NCBI GenBank assembly: GCA_029265905.1
Contig: JAJUGR010000006.1
Coordinates: forward strand, 1-64,000
Length of the DNA stretch: 64,000 bases
Origin: Sporomusaceae bacterium
Lineage (GTDB): Bacteria > Bacillota > Negativicutes > Acidaminococcales > JAJUGR01
Reading direction: 5' to 3'
Shown here piece after piece: positions 26,438 through 36,402 of the stretch (positions are counted from its first letter, which is position 1; each line of letters starts with the position of its first letter). Under the pieces are notes generated by a model. That model did no database searches. It was not told the DNA's origin and saw nothing but the letters and a program-made list of their open reading frames with translations. The position numbers and the translations under genes are program-made.

Positions 26438-26902
26438 TCACTCCTTGTCGGTTGCTTTCGTCAAGGTGATAGCCTTGTCGGTAAACAACACGCCTTCAAG
26501 ATGATCGATTTCATGCTGCAGCGCCCGCGCCAGCAGGCCTTCCCCCGTAACCTGAAACCGCTTGCCCTGCCTGTTCAAGGCCTCCACCCGGACACGCGCA
26601 TAGCGCTCTACTTCGCCATAATACCCCGTCACGCTCAGGCAGCCTTCTTGTCCCCGCTCTGCCCCTTCGTGATGGACAAGTTCCGGATTGATCAGCTCCA
26701 GCAAGCCGTCGCCGACGTCGATAACAACCACCCGCAACGAAACGCCTACTTGCGGCGCCGCCAGGCCCACGCCTTCCGCCGCGTCCATCGTCGCCACCAT
26801 ATCGTCCAACAATTTATGAATTGTCCGGTCAATCTTTTTGACCGGTTCGGCTTTCAGGCGCAAGACCGGCTCCCCAGCCTGTTTAATCGATAAAACCGCC
26901 AC
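26438..26902 (-). CDS. def: Peptide deformylase
   Basis: A 154-residue iron-dependent deformylase that removes the N-formyl group from nascent proteins. All three motifs are present: GVGLAAPQVG, EGCLS (metal Cys) and QHEIDHLEG (two metal His and catalytic Glu). I place the start at GTG 26902, 6 bases after GAGGTG, giving (M)AVLSIKQAGEPVLR, the usual length. ATG 26908 abuts the ribosome binding site and is an alternative. The ORF-track start (26956) lacks one. It leads a def-fmt-DUF116-rsmB operon. Confidence 0.97.
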   Translation of the reverse strand: MAVLSIKQAGEPVLRLKAEPVKKIDRTIHKLLDDMVATMDAAEGVGLAAPQVGVSLRVVVIDVGDGLLELINPELVHHEGAERGQEGCLSVTGYYGEVERYARVRVEALNRQGKRFQVTGEGLLARALQHEIDHLEGVLFTDKAITLTKATDKE

Positions 26903-26957
26903 TTTCATCACCTCATGAATAATCTCGCCGGCAGCATATTTACATGATGCCATCAAT

Positions 26958-26966
26958 ATTGTAACA
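26958..26966 (-). promoter_or_regulatory. Possible extended -10 promoter for def
   Basis: The minus strand reads TGTTACAAT about 55 bases before def, an extended -10 (TGn plus TACAAT). The -35 region is weak. It lies in the gap between priA and def, where an operon start is plausible. Confidence 0.4.
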
Positions 26967-26999
26967 CAGAATTATTTTCCCTTCCACGGCTGCCCCAAT

Positions 27000-29414
27000 T
27001 CAAAAGAGGCGGAAAGGATTAATATCGAGCCGTACGCCCTGCGCCGACAGGATCCCGCTTGTCCGCAGCGCCGACTGCCAGGCCTTCGGGCGGTCCGTTT
27101 TCAGCAGCACGATGTAATGATAGACGTCTTTCACCCGGGCGATCGTCGACGGCAGGGGGCCGTACAACTCATTCTTCCCCTCTATGGCAGCCGCGCACTG
27201 CTGCAGCTTTTGCCGCCAAACCTGCGCCAGAGCCTGTGCGCCCGGCTCCTCGGCGTGCTGGCACGTCAGCAAAAACAGGGTGGCGAACGGCGGATAAAAC
27301 AAGGCGCGGCGCAAAGCGATCTCCGTTTGGAAAAAAGCCTCATAGTCCTGGCGCTGGGCCGCGACAATGGCCGGATGCTCCGGCAAATAGCTTTGCACGA
27401 TCACGCGCCCCCGCCGCTGACCGCGGCCGGACCGCCCGGCGGTCTGGGTAATCAGCGCAAAGGTCCGCTCGGCCGAACGGAAGTCGGGCAAATGCAGCAA
27501 AGAGTCAGCGGCAAGAATGGCCGACAAGGTAACCGCGGGGAAATCATGTCCTTTCGACACCATCTGCGTGCCGAGCAAAATATCGTACTCGTGGCGCCGA
27601 AAAGCGTTGAGCAGCTTGTCGTGCCCGAATTTTCCCCCGGTCGTATCCTGGTCCATGCGCAGGATGCGCGCCTCGGGGAAAAGCTTTTCCAACTCCTCGA
27701 CGGCTTTTTGCGTGCCGGTGCCGAAATAACGGATTCTGCGGCTCTGGCAGGCCGGACAGACATCGGGCGCCGCCTGCGTATGCCCGCAGTAATGGCACTT
27801 CAAGGACTGCTGGGGCCGGTGATAAACCAGGGACACGCTGCAATGCGGGCACTGCACCACCTGCCCGCAGTCGCGGCACATGACGAACGTCGAATAGCCG
27901 CGGCGGTTCAGCAAAATGATGACCTGCTCCCGCTTTTGCAGCGTCTCGGCCAACGCCGCCTGCAAGGCCGTGGAAAAAACGCCCCGGTTGCCGGACGCCA
28001 GTTCAGCCCGCATGTCGACGACCGAAACATCCGCCAGCTCCGCGCCATCGACTCGTTCGGGCAGCGTCAGCAGCTCGTATTTTTCTTCCTGCGCCCATTG
28101 GTACGACTCCAAATCCGGCGTGGCGCTGCCCAGCAGGACAAGCGCGCCCTGGCGCTCGGCGCGGGCGATGGCCACCTCCCGCGCATGGTAGCCGGGCATT
28201 TCCTCCTGCCGGTAGCTAAACTCATGCTCCTCGTCCAGGACAATCAGGCCCAGGCGCTGAAACGGCGCGAACGCGGCTGAACGGGGGCCGATCACGATGT
28301 CGACCGTGTTTTGCCTGATCCTTTCCCACGTGTCGTAGCGCTCGGCCAGCGACAGCCGGCTGTGCAGCACCGCGACGCGCTCGTGAAAGCGCGCCTGAAA
28401 GCGGGTGACAAGCTGGCCCGTCAAGCCGATTTCCGGGATGAGGACAAGCGCCTGCTTGTTCCTTGCCAGCGCCTGCGCGGCCGCTTCCATATAGATCTCT
28501 GTTTTTCCGCTGCCTGTGATGCCGTGCAGCAAAAAGGGCCGGCGGCCGGCCGGATTTTCCAGGCCGGCGCGGAGGCGGGCAAAAACCGCCTGCTGAGCGC
28601 CGCTCAGCGCCACCGCCGGTTGGGACGTGCGGTCCAGTTCGCTGTAGCTGTCGCGCCAGACGCGCCGCGTTTCTTTGTCCAACAGCCCTTTTTGGCACGC
28701 GCGCTTAACGACATCCGGCGAAAAGCCAGCCGCCGCCAAACGCGCCGGCGTGGACGGACCCTGAGCGGCAAGCCAGGCCAGCAGTTGCGCCTGCTTGGCT
28801 GTCATTTTTTCTTCCCTGGCCGTGCCGCCCGGCGCGGCGGAATAAACCGTTTCAAAGCGCTCCTTGCTCCGGCGCACCGCTTCGGATTGGCGGTTGACCA
28901 GGCCAAGCTTCACCAGTTTGCGCGCCAGGAGCGTCCCGGCCTCGCCGAAACGCTCCTGAATGTCGGCCGCCAGCGCCCCCTGCCCGCCCCTGGCCTGCAG
29001 CCAGTCATAAAGAACCCGTTCTGGTTCCGCCAAGCCCTCGCAAGCGTCGCATAAAGTTTCCGGCCGGTCCGCCAAGCAGTAATGGTATTGAATCGCCAGC
29101 CCGCTCTTGCCGGGGATAAACAGCGCCAGGCAAGAAGCCAGACGCGCCACATAATGCCGGCTCATCCACCAGGCCGTGTCGAGCATTTCCGGCGTGAACC
29201 AGGCTTCCTCGTCCGGCGTCCCGGCCACCTCCTTGTAGGTAGCGCCGCCGTCATCCGCCCGCTTGGCCCAAACAAACCCTTCTGCCGTGCGCGGGCCGAA
29301 GGGCACGATCACGCGCCACCCCTTGTCAATATGCGACAACTCGGACGGCAGGCGATACGTGAACCAATCCGTATCCGCCTTGTAAACTGTGTTGACACAA
29401 ACATCCACCAGCAT
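27000..29414 (-). CDS. priA: Primosomal protein N' (replication restart helicase PriA)
   Basis: An 804-residue PriA that recognises stalled forks and reloads the replisome. An N-terminal DNA-binding region (about 1-110) precedes the helicase core: GITGSGKTEIY, VLDEEHEFSYRQ, LLGSATPDLES, and QTAGRSGRGQRRG. The zinc-binding insert has CRDCG, CPHC, CHYCG and CPAC. ATG 29414 follows AGGGGCGATGTT. An intrinsic terminator lies just ahead of the ribosome binding site, so it may have limited transcription from metK. The coaBC-priA-def order is that of B. subtilis, with metK inserted. Confidence 0.97.
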   Translation of the reverse strand: MLVDVCVNTVYKADTDWFTYRLPSELSHIDKGWRVIVPFGPRTAEGFVWAKRADDGGATYKEVAGTPDEEAWFTPEMLDTAWWMSRHYVARLASCLALFIPGKSGLAIQYHYCLADRPETLCDACEGLAEPERVLYDWLQARGGQGALAADIQERFGEAGTLLARKLVKLGLVNRQSEAVRRSKERFETVYSAAPGGTAREEKMTAKQAQLLAWLAAQGPSTPARLAAAGFSPDVVKRACQKGLLDKETRRVWRDSYSELDRTSQPAVALSGAQQAVFARLRAGLENPAGRRPFLLHGITGSGKTEIYMEAAAQALARNKQALVLIPEIGLTGQLVTRFQARFHERVAVLHSRLSLAERYDTWERIRQNTVDIVIGPRSAAFAPFQRLGLIVLDEEHEFSYRQEEMPGYHAREVAIARAERQGALVLLGSATPDLESYQWAQEEKYELLTLPERVDGAELADVSVVDMRAELASGNRGVFSTALQAALAETLQKREQVIILLNRRGYSTFVMCRDCGQVVQCPHCSVSLVYHRPQQSLKCHYCGHTQAAPDVCPACQSRRIRYFGTGTQKAVEELEKLFPEARILRMDQDTTGGKFGHDKLLNAFRRHEYDILLGTQMVSKGHDFPAVTLSAILAADSLLHLPDFRSAERTFALITQTAGRSGRGQRRGRVIVQSYLPEHPAIVAAQRQDYEAFFQTEIALRRALFYPPFATLFLLTCQHAEEPGAQALAQVWRQKLQQCAAAIEGKNELYGPLPSTIARVKDVYHYIVLLKTDRPKAWQSALRTSGILSAQGVRLDINPFRLF

Positions 29415-29427
29415 AACATCGCCCCTG

Positions 29428-29460
29428 CAAAAAGAAGAGAGGACCAATCGTCCCCTCTTC
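29428..29460 (-). terminator. Intrinsic terminator after metK
   Basis: On the minus strand GAAGAGGGGAC and GTCCTCTCTTC (with a G-U pair) are followed by TTTTTG. It lies only about 15 bases before the priA start codon. Confidence 0.8.
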
Positions 29461-29517
29461 CAAACTCTTTTTAACAATGAATATTCTCGCTAACAGCAAG
29501 CGCTCCTGCCGCCAGCC

Positions 29518-30711
<1,194 letters not shown>

Positions 30712-30753
30712 TACTGATTGAGTCCTCCTTCAATTTTCCCTCGCTTAATAAAC

Positions 30754-30778
30754 GAAAAAGCTCCCATCAAAGGGAGCC
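30754..30778 (-). terminator. SAM-riboswitch terminator
   Basis: On the minus strand GCTCCC, a six-base loop and GGGAGC are followed by TTTTTCG. It lies between the aptamer and metK. Confidence 0.85.
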
Positions 30779-30794
30779 AGACTTTCGTCATGCA

Positions 30795-30914
30795 CATCTC
30801 TCCCATCTTGCGGACATAAGATTCCTCCGCCGGAATTGGCACCATTTTGGCGCAAAAACGCCACTGGTTGCCGCAGCTTCACTGGGCCTGTCCCTCCACT
30901 GCTCTTGATGAGAT
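30795..30914 (-). promoter_or_regulatory. SAM-I riboswitch (S-box)
   Basis: The minus strand shows the S-box signature: ATCAAGAGCAGTGGAGGGAC, AGGCCCAGTGAAGC, CGGCAACCAG, GGTGCCAATTCC and GGGAGAGAT, with the P1 arms ATCTC/GAGAT closing it. It controls metK by termination when SAM is high. Confidence 0.96.
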
Positions 30915-30935
30915 ATTCATTTTTTCGCTGAAGAC

Positions 30936-30964
30936 ATTATATCGTAAAGAAACGAACAATTCAA
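30936..30964 (-). promoter_or_regulatory. Promoter of metK
   Basis: On the minus strand TTGAAT, 17 bases and TATAAT precede the riboswitch by about 20 bases. The -35 box overlaps the stop codon of coaBC. Confidence 0.75.
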
Positions 30965-32172
30965 GCCTGTCTTGCGTTGGCGGGCAGTCGCTTGACAACC
31001 TCGTCAAACAGCTTGTCGGCAACCTCGCGTTTGGGCAGGCAGGCCAATTCGGCCTTGCTGCCGTCGGGAAAGAGAAACTTGACGATATTTGTCTCCGTGC
31101 CGAACCCAGCGCCGCTTGCTGTCACGTCATTGGCGACGATCATGTCCAGGTTCTTCTTGGCGATCTTTTCCTTCGCGTAGGCTTCCAGGTCATGCGTCTC
31201 CGCGGCGAAACCTACCAGGAACTGGTGGGTTTTCCGGCTGCCCAACTCTTGCAAAATGTCGGGGTTGCGCTGCAAAACGATCGTCAGCGAGTCATCCGCC
31301 GCCTTCTTGATCTTTTTGTCGGCCACGATCATCGGACGATAGTCGGCGACAGCCGCCGCTTTGATGACGATGTCGGCCGCGTCATACGCCGCCATTACGG
31401 CCTGCCGCATTTCTTCGGCTGATTCAACCTTGATTACCGTCGCGCCAGCCGGCGACGGCAGCGATGCCGTGGAAACCAGCGTGACAGACGCCCCTCTGGC
31501 CAGCGCGGCCTCGGCAATGGCGTAGCCCATTTTGCCGCTGGAGCGGTTGCCGATGTAGCGCACCGGATCAATCGCCTCGCGCGTGCCGCCCGCCGTCACC
31601 AGGACGTGATTGCCGCGCAAATCGAGCGAGCGGGCAAAATGACCCTCGATCGCCGTTACGATTTCCGCCGGCTCCGGCAAGCGGCCCGGGCCGGTTGTAC
31701 CGCACGCCATCAGCCCGTAGCCGGGTTCCATGATGAAGAAACCCCGCCCCTTCAAGGTGGCCAGGTTCTGCTGCGTAACGGCATTGGTGTACATGTTCGA
31801 GTTCATCGCCGGGCATACGAGCACCGGCGCATTGGTCGCCATTACGGTTGTCGACAGCATGTCGTCGGCAATGCCGGCGGCCATTTTCCCGATAATGTTT
31901 GCTGTAGCCGGCGCGACCACGAACAAATCGGCCCACGCCGCCAGCGCAATGTGTTCAATCGAATATTCGTGGATCTCGTCCCACATGCTGACCACAACCG
32001 GGTTGGCGCTGATTTCCTGAAAGGTGAGCGGGGCAACAAATTTTGTTGCCGACTGGGTCATAACGACCTTCACTTCAGCCTTTTGCTTCCGCAGACGGCT
32101 GACAAGGTCGACTGCCTTGTAAACGGCAATGCCGCCCGTTACGCCAAGAACTATTTTTTTTCCGGCTAGCAC
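30961..32172 (-). CDS. coaBC: Bifunctional phosphopantothenoylcysteine decarboxylase/synthetase
   Basis: A 403-residue fusion enzyme of CoA synthesis. The N-terminal flavoprotein CoaC (about 1-190) has the substrate motif PAMNSNMY and catalytic His in EYSIEHI; the C-terminal CoaB domain begins VLVTAGGTREAIDPVRYIGNRSSG and includes AAAVADYRP, with the later K-rich KIKK segment. The start is GTG 32172 with GGGGAGGG 7 bases upstream. It follows rpoZ by 26 bases in the remA-gmk-rpoZ-coaBC operon. Confidence 0.98.
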   Translation of the reverse strand: MLAGKKIVLGVTGGIAVYKAVDLVSRLRKQKAEVKVVMTQSATKFVAPLTFQEISANPVVVSMWDEIHEYSIEHIALAAWADLFVVAPATANIIGKMAAGIADDMLSTTVMATNAPVLVCPAMNSNMYTNAVTQQNLATLKGRGFFIMEPGYGLMACGTTGPGRLPEPAEIVTAIEGHFARSLDLRGNHVLVTAGGTREAIDPVRYIGNRSSGKMGYAIAEAALARGASVTLVSTASLPSPAGATVIKVESAEEMRQAVMAAYDAADIVIKAAAVADYRPMIVADKKIKKAADDSLTIVLQRNPDILQELGSRKTHQFLVGFAAETHDLEAYAKEKIAKKNLDMIVANDVTASGAGFGTETNIVKFLFPDGSKAELACLPKREVADKLFDEVVKRLPANARQA

Positions 32173-32198
32173 GTTCGGTCCCTCCCCAATAGAAAACC

Positions 32199-32405
32199 TT
32201 ATTTAATGCCCGCTTTGGTCCGTTCAAAGGAGATCTTTTTCGCGAAAATTTCGTGCAGCGCAATGCTGACGGGCTTGTTTGTCCGGCACTCCACCAAGGG
32301 CGCAGCCCCGTCCATCAATTCACGGGCCCGTTTTGCCGCCAGCACGACAAGGGTGTATTTGCTGTCCACCTGCTTGACCAAAAGGTCGATTGACGGATTA
32401 ACCAT
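32199..32405 (-). CDS. rpoZ: RNA polymerase omega subunit
   Basis: A 68-residue omega subunit that stabilises RNA polymerase assembly through the beta-prime subunit. The pattern VDSKYTLVVLAAKRARELMDG is the conserved core of the family. AAGGAGGAGC precedes ATG 32405, which overlaps the end of gmk by 8 bases. The gmk-rpoZ pairing is widespread in bacteria. Confidence 0.97.
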   Translation of the reverse strand: MVNPSIDLLVKQVDSKYTLVVLAAKRARELMDGAAPLVECRTNKPVSIALHEIFAKKISFERTKAGIK

Positions 32406-33039
32406 GTTGCTCCTCCTTTTGCGCCAACAAAAACGACTGGCACACTTTGTCGATTAAATCGCAATTGCGTGCGACACGATTTTTTTCCGCGGTGATGATT
32501 GCCGAGACCTTGGCTGTCGCCACGTCCACCTGGTCGTTGACAACCAGGTAATCGTATTTGGAAGCGCAGGCCAGCTCAGCCGCCGCCGCCGACAAGCGCT
32601 TGTCGATGACTTCCTGGCTGTCGGTGCCGCGCTTGTGAATGCGGTCCGAGAGCTCTTCCGGCGAGGGCGGCACGACAAACACGAACACGCCTTCGGGAAA
32701 CTTCTTTTTAATCTGCATCGCGCCCTGGGGGTCAATCTCCAGCACCACATCACAGCCCTGGGAAAGCTTTTCCTCTACATACTGGCGCGGCGTGCCGTAA
32801 TAATTGCCGTAGACGGACGCGTATTCCAACAGCTCGTCGTTTTGGATCATTTCCTCAAACCGGTCTTTGGAGATAAAAAAGTAATTTACGCCATCCTTTT
32901 CCCCTGCGCGCGGCTGCCGCGTAGTGGCGGAAACCGAATAGCACATGTCGGGCCGGCTTTTCAGCAACGCCTGGCAGATCGTTCCCTTTCCCGCGCCGGA
33001 TGGCCCGGATAATACAAGCAGCACGCCACGAACCTTCAC
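32398..33039 (-). CDS. gmk: Guanylate kinase
   Basis: A 213-residue enzyme that phosphorylates GMP to GDP. Motifs are LSGPSGAGKGT (P-loop), SATTRQPRAGEKDGVNYFF (GMP binding) and YGTPRQYVEE. The usual EIDVQG reads EIDPQG here, a single deviation. GTG 33039 has GGAGGG 6 bases upstream and gives (M)KVRGVLLVLSG; the ORF-track ATG at 33060 would add seven residues that include the ribosome binding site. It overlaps rpoZ and follows remA by 37 bases. Confidence 0.97.
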   Translation of the reverse strand: MKVRGVLLVLSGPSGAGKGTICQALLKSRPDMCYSVSATTRQPRAGEKDGVNYFFISKDRFEEMIQNDELLEYASVYGNYYGTPRQYVEEKLSQGCDVVLEIDPQGAMQIKKKFPEGVFVFVVPPSPEELSDRIHKRGTDSQEVIDKRLSAAAAELACASKYDYLVVNDQVDVATAKVSAIITAEKNRVARNCDLIDKVCQSFLLAQKEEQHG

Positions 33040-33076
33040 AGCCAACCCTCCCGTTTCCATAAATTGCTTATTCCCT

Positions 33077-33343
33077 TTATTCAGCGGAGTCGTCGTTGTT
33101 GTCGCGCGACGTCAGTCGATGCGCAACTGTCTCCGGCTGCACAGCGGACAAAATAATATGGCCGCTGTCCGTAATAATAACTGCGCGCGTCCGGCGCCCG
33201 TAAGTAGCGTCGACAAGCACGCCGTTATCGCGCGCTTCCTGAATGATTCTTTTAATCGGCGCCGATTCCGGGCTAATGATCGAAATAATCCGGTTAGCGG
33301 AAACGATGTTGCCGAAACCGATGTTGATAAGGCGAATATCCAT
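33077..33343 (-). CDS. remA: RemA/DUF370 family regulatory protein
   Basis: An 88-residue DNA-binding protein of the RemA family, which in B. subtilis activates biofilm-matrix and osmoprotection genes. The conserved start [22 protein letters not shown] and the central [20 protein letters not shown] match the family, while the C-terminus ([10 protein letters not shown]) is a short acidic tail. GAGGAGGGG precedes the ATG. The yicC-remA-gmk-rpoZ order is the same as in B. subtilis. The role in this organism is unknown. Confidence 0.96.
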   Translation of the reverse strand: MDIRLINIGFGNIVSANRIISIISPESAPIKRIIQEARDNGVLVDATYGRRTRAVIITDSGHIILSAVQPETVAHRLTSRDNNDDSAE

Positions 33344-33387
33344 CTTTCAATCCCCTCCTCTATCTTGCTAAAAAGTGTCGTAAAAGA

Positions 33388-34293
33388 TCACTCGACGTTT
33401 TGCACCTGCTCGCGAATTTTCTCCAATTCGCTTTTTATGTCGACAACCATGTGCGCTACTGACGAATCATTGGCCTTGGAGGCAATCGTATTCGCCTCGC
33501 GATTCATTTCCTGCACGATAAAGTCCAGCTTCCGGCCAATGACGCCGCCGGTTTCGATAACATGGCGGAATTGTTTCATGTGGCTGCGGAGCCGCACCAT
33601 TTCTTCCGTCACGCTGGTTTTGTCGGCGAACAGCACCACCTCCTGGGCCACACGGGCTGGATCGACCATAATGCTGCTGTCCTTGGCCAAGACGTCGGCC
33701 AGGCGGTCCCGCAGCCGTTTTTCATAATCGACGACGACTTCCGGCATGCGCGTTTCCACCCGGGAGACGAGTTGATCAAGCAGATCGATCCGGCCGCACA
33801 GGTCAAGCGCAATGTGGTCGCCTTCCCGTTGACGCATTTCCACTAAATGCGCCCGCGCCGCTTTCAGCGCGATCAACAGCGGTTCCCAGTAGCCTTCCGC
33901 ATCGCCCTCAAGCTGCGTAGTGCTCAACAGCTCCGGATAACGCAGCAACTGGATGAACTGTTCCTTGGAAGACATGGCGTCCAAATCCAGGCCTGCTACA
34001 GCTGCCAGTTCTCTTAAGGCATTATGGTAAGCGAAAGCCAATTCTTTGTCAACACTTACTGTCTTCAACCCGGGCCGGCGGTCTTCGAGCGTGATAAACA
34101 AATCGACCCGCCCGCGGCTGATCTCATCGGCGACATGGCGCCTAATCCGGTCTTCCAACGCATTCAACACGCGCGGCATCCGGACAACCGTCTCGTTGTA
34201 GCGGTGATTGACAGCCTTGATTTCCACCACGATATCAAGACCGTCGGCACGATACTCACCGCGGCCGAACCCAGTCATGCTTTTTAATGACAT
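33388..34293 (-). CDS. yicC: YicC/YloC family endoribonuclease
   Basis: A 301-residue protein of the YicC family; E. coli YicC is an endoribonuclease implicated in degradation of small RNAs. The N-terminus (SMTGFGRGEYRADG) and EIKAVNHRYNE are the family signature, and the C-terminal DUF1732 region has FIVQEMNREANTIASKAND, including conserved acidic residues. AAGGATGGG precedes ATG 34293. It is the first gene of the conserved block leading into remA-gmk-rpoZ-coaBC. Confidence 0.97.
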   Translation of the reverse strand: MSLKSMTGFGRGEYRADGLDIVVEIKAVNHRYNETVVRMPRVLNALEDRIRRHVADEISRGRVDLFITLEDRRPGLKTVSVDKELAFAYHNALRELAAVAGLDLDAMSSKEQFIQLLRYPELLSTTQLEGDAEGYWEPLLIALKAARAHLVEMRQREGDHIALDLCGRIDLLDQLVSRVETRMPEVVVDYEKRLRDRLADVLAKDSSIMVDPARVAQEVVLFADKTSVTEEMVRLRSHMKQFRHVIETGGVIGRKLDFIVQEMNREANTIASKANDSSVAHMVVDIKSELEKIREQVQNVE

Positions 34294-34329
34294 TGTCTAA
34301 CCCATCCTTTCATAAAACCAAAGGCGCGC

Positions 34330-34941
34330 TCAGCCCATCCCCGCCAGCGGCAAGGCATAGCGCCGAGCATTCTGCCCCTGCTCAAAAACCAGGAGTCCTG
34401 CGGCCGAATCGGGATCGACCTGGCCCTGCGGGAAGTAAAAATAAACCCGCGCTTCATACGCCGCCGGCGCGCCTGTGTCCGCTGGCGCAATCGGCGCCGG
34501 CGCATCTGCATGCACGTAGTGCGGCTTTACCTGCCGGCTGCCTTGCTGCACCAGCGCGGCGAGCGAGGCGGTAAAGCCGGGCTGGCTGCCCCGCAAAATC
34601 ACGCAAAGTACGAAATGGCCTTCATACGACTTCAGCATCCCGGCGATTTGCGCTTCACCCAGCGCCTGATTTTGCTGCAGCGCTTGTTTTTTCTCCATCG
34701 CCACCAGCAAAAAAGGCGTGTACACAACGGCCCGTTCCGCCGGCGGCTTGAGAATCGGGCTCTTTTCTTCATAAACGGTCCAGGGAGCCAAAAAGGCATC
34801 CCAATCCAAATTCCGATGCGTGACGGCATAAACCTCCGCCGCCTGCAGCAAGGCCTTATCCGGCATTTTATAAGCCAACGCCTCGCCCGCGCCAAGGCCG
34901 GACAGAAAGAGGGTGAGCAAAATTGCGCAAACAAGTTTCAC
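34330..34941 (-). CDS. Hypothetical exported protein
   Basis: A 203-residue protein I do not recognise. It begins with a clear signal peptide (MKLVCAILLTLFLSGLGAGEALA, cut after ALA) and no lipobox, so it is probably exported across the inner membrane. The mature part is mixed alpha/beta, with YTPFLLVAMEKKQAL and VYFYFPQGQVDPDSAAG segments. The start is GTG 34941, preceded by GGAGGTG, rather than the ORF-track ATG at 34974. It lies between dapF and yicC, where B. subtilis has unrelated genes, and may be lineage-specific. Confidence 0.8.
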   Translation of the reverse strand: MKLVCAILLTLFLSGLGAGEALAYKMPDKALLQAAEVYAVTHRNLDWDAFLAPWTVYEEKSPILKPPAERAVVYTPFLLVAMEKKQALQQNQALGEAQIAGMLKSYEGHFVLCVILRGSQPGFTASLAALVQQGSRQVKPHYVHADAPAPIAPADTGAPAAYEARVYFYFPQGQVDPDSAAGLLVFEQGQNARRYALPLAGMG

Positions 34942-35014
34942 AAAACACACCTCCGCGCTTTCATTGCGCCCCATCGGGCTGAAATCCCGCTGATAAGCTT
35001 TAAGGCGCCTAAAA

Positions 35015-35857
35015 TTAGCGGTTAAGCCACTCGCCGCGGAAAACTTCCGTTGTCGGCCCGGTCATGAAGACGCTGGCATCGTCAGCCGGCCATTCTATTT
35101 CCAGGTCGCCGCCATCAAGGCGCACCGCCGCTTTGCGCGACAGGCGCCCGGTCAGCACGCCTGCCACCAGCGTCGCACAGGATCCGGTGCCGCACGCCAG
35201 GGTGATGCCGGCGCCTCTCTCCCACACCCGCATGCGAACGGCATCGGGGGCTAACACCTGGGCAAACTCGACATTGATCTTCTTGGGGAACAGCGGGTGC
35301 GTTTCAATCTGCGGTCCGACGGCCGCCAAATCTACCGCCGCCATATCGTCGACGAAAATGACAACGTGCGGATTGCCCATCGACACCGCCGTACCCACAA
35401 ACGTTTGTCCGTCGGCCAGGGTGATGTTGATCGGATTGGCCTGCGCCGCCGGCTCGCCGGCGACCGGAATCTCTCCTTTTGTCAGGCGCGGACGCCCCAT
35501 ATCGACCCTCACCCGCACGACCTTGCCGTCTTCCACGATCAATTCCGGGCGCATGATGCCGGCCAGGGTTTCCACCGTCAGGCTCGTGCGGCTCGTGATG
35601 CCGGCTTCATAGGCGTACCGCGCCACGCACCGGATCAAGTTGCCGCACATTTCCGCTTCGCTGCCGTCGTTGTTGATCAGGCGCATGCGCAGATCGGCCG
35701 TCGTTGAGCTTTCAATCAACGCCAGCCCGTCGGCGCCGATGCCGAAATGTCGGTCGCACAGCTTTATGCTCCATTGTGCCGGATTGTCCAGCGGTTTTTC
35801 CCGACAATCCAGAATAACAAAATCATTGCCAAGTCCTTGCCATTTGCTAAAGCGCAC
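35015..35857 (-). CDS. dapF: Diaminopimelate epimerase
   Basis: A 280-residue epimerase that makes meso-DAP for lysine and peptidoglycan. Both catalytic cysteines are present: NNDGSEAEMCGNLIRC and LACGTGSCATLVAG. The first motif reads CGNLIR in place of the usual CGNGIR. The substrate-binding KWQGLGNDFVILD is at the N-terminus. GTG 35857 is used because the AAAGGCGGTG just upstream is its ribosome binding site and the protein then starts (M)RFSKWQGLG; the ORF-track start at 35947 includes the promoter region. Confidence 0.97.
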   Translation of the reverse strand: MRFSKWQGLGNDFVILDCREKPLDNPAQWSIKLCDRHFGIGADGLALIESSTTADLRMRLINNDGSEAEMCGNLIRCVARYAYEAGITSRTSLTVETLAGIMRPELIVEDGKVVRVRVDMGRPRLTKGEIPVAGEPAAQANPINITLADGQTFVGTAVSMGNPHVVIFVDDMAAVDLAAVGPQIETHPLFPKKINVEFAQVLAPDAVRMRVWERGAGITLACGTGSCATLVAGVLTGRLSRKAAVRLDGGDLEIEWPADDASVFMTGPTTEVFRGEWLNR

Positions 35858-35902
35858 GCTAGCACCGCCTTTCTCGTTTTTACGCGTACGATCATTTAAC
35901 TG

Positions 35903-35931
35903 ATTGTACCACAGATTGATTTGCCAGACAA
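35903..35931 (-). promoter_or_regulatory. Promoter of dapF
   Basis: On the minus strand TTGTCT, 17 bases and TACAAT lie between dut and dapF, about 40 bases before the GTG start. The ORF-track extension of dapF runs across it. Confidence 0.7.
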
Positions 35932-35952
35932 CGCGCCCGAACGGCATTCAGG

Positions 35953-36402
35953 CTAAAAGCCGGTGCTGCCGAACCCGCCTTGGCGTACGGCATCCGCCCC
36001 CTCGTCATCATCCGCCACCAGATACCGGTAAAAAATCCCTTGCGCAATCCGCTCGCCGGCCTCGATCGTGACGCTGTCCGGGCCGGGATTGAAGACGGCG
36101 ATCATGATATGTCCCTCGTTGTCCGGATTATCGTAGTAATCGGCGTCGATCACCCCTTGGCCGTTGACAAGCATCAGCTTTTTTTTGATCGACAGGCCGG
36201 AACGGATATGAATGCCTAAGTATTCCTGCGGCAGCATGTACGCCTTTAAACCGGTCGGGATCAGCGCCACGGCTTGCGGTTCGACGGTTACCGTATCCGC
36301 CGCAGCCAGATCATAGCCGGCGCTGTGTTTTGTTTTTCGCTGCGGCAGCGCTACGCCTGCCGGCTGATAAGCCGAAACAACTGCAAATCCACGCTTTTTC
36401 AT
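35953..36402 (-). CDS. dut: dUTP diphosphatase
   Basis: A 149-residue trimeric dUTPase that keeps dUTP low and supplies dUMP. All five motifs can be read: AGYDLAAAD, RSGLSIKKKL, NGQGVIDADYYDNPDNEG, GERIAQGIF and RQGGFGSTG at the C-terminus. ATG 36402 overlaps the end of the M16 peptidase gene by 4 bases, so the two are coupled. Full length. Confidence 0.98.
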   Translation of the reverse strand: MKKRGFAVVSAYQPAGVALPQRKTKHSAGYDLAAADTVTVEPQAVALIPTGLKAYMLPQEYLGIHIRSGLSIKKKLMLVNGQGVIDADYYDNPDNEGHIMIAVFNPGPDSVTIEAGERIAQGIFYRYLVADDDEGADAVRQGGFGSTGF

